From: Amylostereum areolatum
Lineage: Eukaryota; Basidiomycota; Agaricomycetes; Russulales; Stereaceae
Direction of reading: 5' to 3'
Length of the DNA: 64,000 nt
NCBI GenBank assembly: GCA_012932865.1
Contig: SAXG01000068.1
Coordinates: forward strand, 186,001 to 250,000
Shown here: piece after piece, positions 58,328-64,000 of the stretch
Layout of the letters: every line of letters begins with the position of its first letter
Numbering within the stretch: the first letter of the stretch is position 1
The notes under the pieces: model-generated
What the model was told of the DNA's origin: nothing
What the model saw: only the letters and a program-made list of their open reading frames with translations
The model's database searches: none
Program-made: the position numbers and the translations under genes

Positions 58328-61300
58328 ACCCCGTCGAAGGCGGCGAGCTCGACAGCCTCGGCGGCGTCTCGAGCTGCTGCCGAGATGGGGGGACCAGGGT
58401 GGGGAGGGGGTCGGCACGGTGATGCGCGCGGTCCGCGGGGAGTGCCTGGGGGTCCGGCCCTCCTCGGTGTCGACATCGCCGGGTTGTGAGAGGGAGGATG
58501 CGGCTGGTGGACCAGGGACCACGGCACCGAGCGTGCCCTCCTACGTGCACGCCGCGGGAAGAGCCGGCCATGGGGGCACTGTCCGCTTGAGGTATGGCAG
58601 TGGGGAAGATGGGGGCGGCGGGGAGGGCAGGGGCGGTGGGGAGGGCAGGGGCGGCGGGGAGGCAAGGCGAGGCGGGGAGGTGAGGGGACGCAAGTGGGAA
58701 GACGTCCACGGTGGGGCAGGGCTCGCCGGCAGGCACACCAGCGCCGTCCTGGACTTCATCGGCATCGGGGTCCAGCGCCATCTCCTCCCCCTCTGCTTGC
58801 CGCTCCATGTCCTCCATGGCGATGTTGCCATCGCCAATGAGGTCAGTGGCGAGGGGCGCCGATGCGGCGGGCTCGGCAGCTGGCATCGGCGAGGAGGGTG
58901 GGGAGGCACACTGTGTTGGAGTGGGGGCGGGGGATAGCGTGGGGGGGGCAGGACTCGGGCCGACGGCCGGGGAGGCGGGGGCGACTGCGGGGGAGGTGGG
59001 GGCGATGGCGGGGGAGGTGGGGCTGACGGTGGGGGATGCGGGGCTGACGGTGGGGGCGACGGCGGGAGGCGCCGGGGCAAGGGGGGGAGACGGAGGGGCA
59101 AGGGGGGGAGACGGCAGGGCGAGGGTGGGCAGGACGCCGGGGGACTCCTCCTGGGTGTGCGACCTCGGTGCTGAGATCGCACTGATCGGAGGGGCCTTGA
59201 TGCTGACTCCACATCCAGAGGGGGAGGGCGTTGCCCTGTGGGCGTACACCGTCGGTTCGCTGGCGGCAGACGGGGTGCCGAGGCCTTGGACGAAGTCGGG
59301 CCACCGGAGCCCCGACAAGCTCACCCGGTCTTGAAGCTCCAGCACGATCTGCTAGATGGCCTTGGCGTCGACCGCCTCGCCGACGCCCATGAAGGCATCC
59401 CGGGGACGCGACGACGACGCCCAAGCCTGCGAGGGGCCGGCGAGTCCGGACTGAGATGCCGCCGAGGCATGGCAAGTGTGGGGCGTGCGGGGGCCTAGGG
59501 ACTCGAGGGGCATGGGCGGGGCGGCGAGGGAGGGTTTGAAGCTCGCCGGTTGCGGCAGCTCCATGCCGAAGGGGAAGGCCCCTATTTGGCCGGGGAGGGG
59601 GAGGGGGAGGGTCTCGTAGACCCGGGTCTCCATGTTCGTCATCCGCTGCGAGATGCTGCCCATGTGGGCGGTCATCTTCGCCATCTCGTGGGCGAGCTCG
59701 CCGACCGGGCCACGACTCAGCGTGGGGAGGAGGCCTCCCTTGTCGAGGGCGGCGATGAGGGCAGGGACGATCCCATCCAGCGCCGTGCGCAGCCCCCCAA
59801 TTTCCCGCATTGCCTCCTTGTGGGCGGCGTCCACACGCAGCCGCTCGATCTCCAGTTGCAAGTCGAGCAACCACTCGAAGTCGGCGAATGTTCGCCGGCC
59901 GGTATGCTCTTTGCGGTCGCGGGCGCCACTCATCACAGGGGTGGTGGGGGGGAGGGGCGAGCCGCGGAAGGGCTGGGGCAAGGCTGAGGAAAATGGTTAG
60001 CTACGCACAAGGGTGAGGAGGGGGGGACGCACGCATGGAGGCCCGAGGTTGGAAGACGGCGGGGGTCTGTCGCTCGCGCGACTTCTCCTTCCACAAAGTG
60101 GCCCTTTCGCCGCCAGGCTGGTGGGTGCCGTCTTCATCGTCCATGTCCATCGGAGCCACGGCAGCGGGTTGGGCAGCGGCGGGCGGGGCGATCGTGGGTT
60201 GGGCGGTGGCGGGTGGGGTGACGGTGCGCGGGGCAGAGGAGGGCGGGGCAGCGGAGGGAGGGGCGGCGGAGGGCGGGTCGATCTCGGTGACTGACATGTC
60301 ACCGAGATCGTCGGCCACCTCGTCAATCTCAATGGGGGTGACCGATTTGGGGGCTGGGTCCAGGACGACGTGAACTTTGCGCGCCGCGGGCGCCACCGAG
60401 GATGGGCCGGCGACTGGTTGCTCGACCACAGATGTTCGCCGTGCCCATTTCTTCATGGCGGAGGGGGGGGGCGGCAGAGTGGGGAACAGGTGGGGGGACG
60501 GCGTGGGGGACGTGGTGAGCGGGGTGGGTACCGGCGTGCTTGCCTGCACCAATGCAGAGGATAGTGGAGCCGTCGCACTTGCCGGAGACGACAGAGCCGT
60601 CGTCGGGCGGCGGCGACTGCAGCTCGGTGTCGTCCCAGACGCCCAGCTCATACCTCAGACACGGCGTCATGTAGATCGCCAGCATTGGCCACCAGGGCAC
60701 AGGGAGGTGCTGGATGGGGAAGAGGGAGACGGGCGGCGGTGCGGGGAGGCTCTGCACATTGGGTGCTGACTTGAAGTCAGCGACGGCAAGGGGGAAGGCG
60801 ACAGCGCAACTCACCGAACCAGGCGTCAGATGCGTACGGCACCGGGTGGTTGACGAACTTTGAGAACAAGCAGCTGGTCTTCACGAACTGGCACCCGTGG
60901 CAGAGGACGTTCCTCCTCTTCGCGATCGCGCCCATGAAGCACGTGCGGTTTGCGGCGACACAGGTGTCGCAGCGAGCCTGGAAGCAAAGTGAGCGCAAAG
61001 AACCAAAGAGGCGACGGCAACTTACCCAGGGCATGGTGGGGTGGTCGAGGTGCAGCTCTAGCCTCTCCGCCTCCAGGCGCGACTCCGCGTCATTGGGGAG
61101 TCGGGGAGACCACCGCTGTGCAGCCTCCATCCCGTCGAGGGCGTCTGCCTCCTCGTTTGTTGCCTGTATCAGGCGGGCCTACTCGCCGGCCTGGAGGGGG
61201 AACACGAGCATTCGCTCGTTGGCCGCCGGCTTCTTATCGGCCTTGCTCCTGCTCTTCCTCTCCCCCTTCACCTTCTCCGTCTTCACCGTCTTCGCCTTGC

Positions 61301-62281
61301 CCTTCCCCTTGCCGGTCCTCTTTCCCGGTGGACCCACATTCACTGGCCGGGGGACCTCGATCGGTGTGTCGGTGTCTTTGTCGGTCGGCTCGACATACTC
61401 CTTGCTCTTGATCTCCCGCTGTGGGCGAGCTCTCGCTGACCCAGTCGCGGCGGCAGGAGGGTTGGCGGCGGGGGGCGGCAGGCGGGTTGGCGGCGGGGGC
61501 GGCAGGTGGGTTGGTGGGGGTGGGGAGAGCGGCGAGGGCAGCGGCGGGCATGGCGGTGGTGGCGGCGGGCAGGGCGGCGGCAACGGTGGGCAGGGGGGCA
61601 GCGGCAGGGGGGAGGGCGGAGGGGCCAGGGGCAAGGTTGGGGTGAGCGGCCGCTGAGGCCGACACGATGGGTGGGAGGTGCACTGCGTGCGGAGTCAGTA
61701 ACAGGGTTCGCCGATAGGGGTGAAGGGCACGCACCGAGGTTGGGCCACCAGATCTCTGGCCCAAGGTCGGGAGCATCGGCGGGGACTTCGCCTAGGTATG
61801 GCGAGTCACGCCAGAGCTCGGCTGTCCCTTCCAAACCATCTGCTTTGCCATATGCTCGAGCGTCTCGGCGAATGTTATCCAGATGGCGCGCAGCTCTCGA
61901 ATGTCCTCGGCGAAGGGCACGTGCTTCGACCTGAACATCTCCTTTTTCCATTCGGGCACAGCAAAATGGGGGGCCTTCTTGCCGAGAGTGCTCGCCGCAT
62001 GCATGTCATGGCAATATATCGCTGAGGCAAGCAGGAACATCTCTGCGGTCTTGAACCTGGCGTACCTTCTCTCTCCCTCGATGTCAGCCATCCAGGGCTG
62101 GCTGTCAATCCAAGTGAACGTCGTCTCCACCTGCACACTGGGGTCGGCGACCTCGGCAGGCATCCATGGCCAACTCAGCAGCCAGGTGGCCCAGAGCGGC
62201 GTGCCCAGGACCTCCTGAACCATGTTGTCGTAATCTGATTCCTGTTCGGCGAGCGATGTCAGACCTCACAGAAGTCGTCGG
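58328..62281 (-). pseudogene. Host-type multi-exon gene with Cys-rich motif, decayed, 5' end lost
   Basis: Minus strand, read from 62281 downward. Exon with DYDNMVQEVLGTPLW, ETTFTWIDSQPWM, EWKKEMFRSKHVPF and ETLEHMAKQMVWKG (about 61800-62260). Then AELWRDSPYLGEVP and PEIWWPNLG. Then a Pro/Ala-rich stretch and KGKGKAKTVKTEKVKGERKS. Then a Cys motif CDTCVAANRTC...CHGCQFVKTSC (60870-60977). Then VHVVLDPAPKSVTPIEIDEV, then a coiled-looking segment (FEWLLDLQLEIERLRVDAAH, 59700-59910) and a Pro-rich tail to Copia-2. Introns fit at 61683-61734, 60978-61025, about 60766-60814 and 59984-60032 (45-52 nt, the last with a CTAAC branch site). TAG stops occur at 61179 and 59352 and a one-base shift near 61828. 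The C-x2-C...C and C-x2-C spacing resembles fungal Zn-cysteine proteins. Gypsy C cut the 5' end. Function unknown. Confidence 0.6.
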
Positions 62282-62701
62282 TGTCACGGATCGCTCCATT
62301 TCTTTCCTCGTTTGCAGACCTTGTACACGTGACGCGTCACAGCACATGACTTTCCTTCGCATCACATGCTCTAACGACGTTATTGCCTGGACTTCCGAAC
62401 GGCGTTCCGCACCCTTATCTATGACATCATTGCTCCGGACTTCCGTCCTCCTCCCCATGACTCCTTTCTTATTGTTCCCCCCGCTCGCACCACTATCGCA
62501 TCGCATCGCACCATCGTTCCCACTTGTATATAAGGACAGTATCCCTTTTCCCTTTTCCCTAGACTGTCCATCTCGTCATACGGTACTGTAGCGCACGTTG
62601 CACTACCCTAGACCCCGGCACTCTTGAATCTATTTTCTTCTCGCTCCTCCCATCGTCACGACTTAGGTGGTTCATTGGTCTCATAAACTGCGTTTCTGAC
62701 A
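62282..62701 (+). repeat. Gypsy-1 C 5' LTR
   Basis: 420-bp LTR with TGTCA/TGACA ends. TATATAA at 62527-62533, self-primer AGACTGTCCA at 62561-62570, complementary primer site TGGACAGTCT at 62704-62713. Confidence 0.93.
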
Positions 62702-62719
62702 CCTGGACAGTCTACCCCT

Positions 62720-63319
62720 ACGCCTACCTCGCACCCCTCTCTCCATCTACCTCTGCCGTCTCTACGACGTTAAAAAACTCCCACCACGGACCTCCCCAAC
62801 GCACCGGTTTTCCTCCCGTTCAACGGAAAGCCGATCACCCCCCGCGACGACGCACCACTCCCCTACCCTTGGTCCGACGCCATCACCGTCAACTGCCTCG
62901 TCCCCGTACAGAACCTCTGCAAGAAAGATCCCTGGACCGCGCACAGCCTCAACTTCCGCATCTTCGAGTGGAGGTGGCACAAGGATCACGGTACTGTAGT
63001 CCTCGCCCTATACGTCCGGATCACTACGTGCATCAACGTAGATCTCGAACACCTTGAATTCACCCTCCACGCCCCCACCTACCACACATACCTCATCCAG
63101 GATGCCCCCAACCCGATCCTCCAAACCAGTTTCACCTCCGTCTCCCAGTTTAACCGCCGGACCCCCGAATCCACCCCGCCACCAGTCCTCCGTCCCACCA
63201 TCAAGGGTAAGACCCTTCGTCGCCGCCACCACGAACATAAGATCCGCCAGGCAGTAAAAGCCGGCTACCTCACCAAGAAACTCCTCGGCCGTCGCCCCAC
63301 CGCGGCAGACTTCTTCTAG
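62720..63319 (+). CDS. Gypsy-1 C upstream ORF (ORF1), unknown function
   Basis: Same frame as in copy A: TAA at 62771-62773, then 181 open codons ending ADFF-TAG at 63317-63319. The position of the copy A ATG is ACG here. The protein is almost unchanged (HSLNFRIFEWRWHKDHG, HEHKIRQAVKAGYL). Substitutions near the end (CPIT to RPTA before ADFF) keep the frame. Confidence 0.5.
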
Positions 63320-64000
63320 ACCATCATCACGTCCTCCACAGCCCCTCGTCCCCCCACTCCGAACCTCCCCCCAGGTGTTTTTCGAGACTACTGTCCCGAA
63401 GAATACTATATCCTCACCTCGCAGCAGACTAAGGAATCTGTATGTTGGCTGCACGATGAACCAAACCGGCAACATCGAGACTGGTACTTCGACGACCGCG
63501 ACAAACAACCCTACGTCGAAGAATCGGATTTTGCCACCGCTGCGGACGTTCTACAGCACTTCCTGAACCCCCCTCCGACCAACTCGCCCCCACCCCGTCG
63601 ACGTACTGTAATCGAAGTCCCAGAAGGGATCAACCACAACGACACCACTGGGAAGTGGTACGCCTATAGACGGAACAAGAACGGAACCCCAGGACGATCA
63701 GTAGTTGAGTGGCAGCCCACTTCGTTCAGTCCCGTCCAAGATCACTGGTCGTGGCATCATAACCAGCAATTCCTCACCTCCGCCGACTTCCTTGTCGCAA
63801 AACAAGTCGAGGACGAAGTTGAAGAAGCAGAAGAACACCGACGAGAAACCCTACGCTGCCTTGATCAAGAACTCGCCCAATCCCTCACCGTCCCCCTCCC
63901 CTTCGACAAGATGTCCGACGCCGAATCCAAACCTGCCGTCTCCAAGCGGGAGATCGGCCCCAAGCCAAAGCCATTCAAAGGCGATAGACGCGACACCCTC
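63320..64000 (+). CDS. Gypsy-1 C pre-Gag and Gag start, cut by window edge
   Basis: 197 open codons without methionine from the TAG to the Gag ATG at 63911, in one frame with both, as in copy A. Gag begins MSDAESKPAVSKREIG and is open to the window end. KWYAYRRN, VVEWQP and the acidic tail are kept. Confidence 0.75.

Larger units (their letters stand above)
62282..64000 (+). mobile_element. Gypsy-1 copy C, 5' part (runs off window)
   Basis: LTR, self-primer, primer site, upstream ORF, pre-Gag and Gag start, all nearly identical to copy A at an offset of 23200 bp. The LTR begins directly in the host-type gene at 62282. The rest lies outside the window, so intactness cannot be judged. Confidence 0.93.

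Noticed and set aside
60001..60651. A separate 216-codon gene on the minus strand
   Set aside because: It lies between two fitting introns and continues the same host-type gene, so it is treated as one of its exons.
59352..61000. Plus-strand frames opposite the host-type gene (for example 60850-61656)
   Set aside because: Introns, stop pattern and motifs all support the minus strand; the plus frames are Gly/Arg-rich shadows.

Overview
The window reads as a transposon graveyard from a basidiomycete genome, most likely an Agaricomycete. Reasons: chromodomain Ty3/Gypsy and Ty1/Copia elements with GC-rich codons, a fungal Plavaka-type DNA transposase remnant, and a host-type gene with 45-52 nt GT-AG introns. 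I found no housekeeping gene, rRNA, CRISPR array or bacterial operon. Nearly everything on both strands is LTR retrotransposon, MITE-like DNA element or GC-rich minisatellite.

Layout. 1-13194: head-to-tail Copia array with a 4004-bp period (one partial and three whole units). Each unit has a 451-bp LTR, an antisense tRNA-like sequence abutting the LTR, and a pol ORF lacking gag and the protease active site. 13195-20674: the 3' end of a Gypsy element (copy D), split by a complete Copia element (13774-19712, minus strand, intact 1436-codon gag-pol, 451-bp LTRs that look identical, 5-bp target duplication GTTTG). Copy D itself sits inside a Plavaka transposase remnant (20675-about 21170). 21.2-26.7 kb: decayed and non-coding sequence with minisatellites, paired hairpins and a telomere-like terminal module. 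26.7-28.9 kb: decayed minus-strand Gypsy fragment carrying a TTAA-flanked MITE; a TA-flanked MITE follows. 29.4-36.1 kb: a second, diverged Gypsy family (Gypsy-2, minus strand), many stops, 5' LTR lost. 36.1-39.1 kb: second block of terminal module, minisatellites and hairpins. 39.1-50.7 kb: Gypsy-1 copy A (LTR to LTR, lightly damaged) fused through a shared LTR to copy B (heavily damaged, 3' truncated). 50.7-51.9 kb: minisatellites and direct repeats. 51.9-62.3 kb: a minus-strand multi-exon host-type gene, decayed, split by a second Copia element (52375-58327, duplication ACCCC) and cut at its 5' end by Gypsy-1 copy C, which runs off the right edge.

How the parts work. Copia encodes Gag-PR-IN-RT-RH in one frame and appears to be primed by an internal fragment of initiator tRNA. 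The Gypsy-1 elements carry the Tf1-type self-priming arrangement (the presumed mRNA 5' end is complementary to the primer site). They separate gag from pol by a conserved T5/stop -1 shift site and end in a chromodomain. Both Gypsy families also carry an additional conserved reading frame between primer site and gag that I do not recognise. This frame, the tRNA-bearing Copia array and the recurring terminal and hairpin modules are the most novel items.
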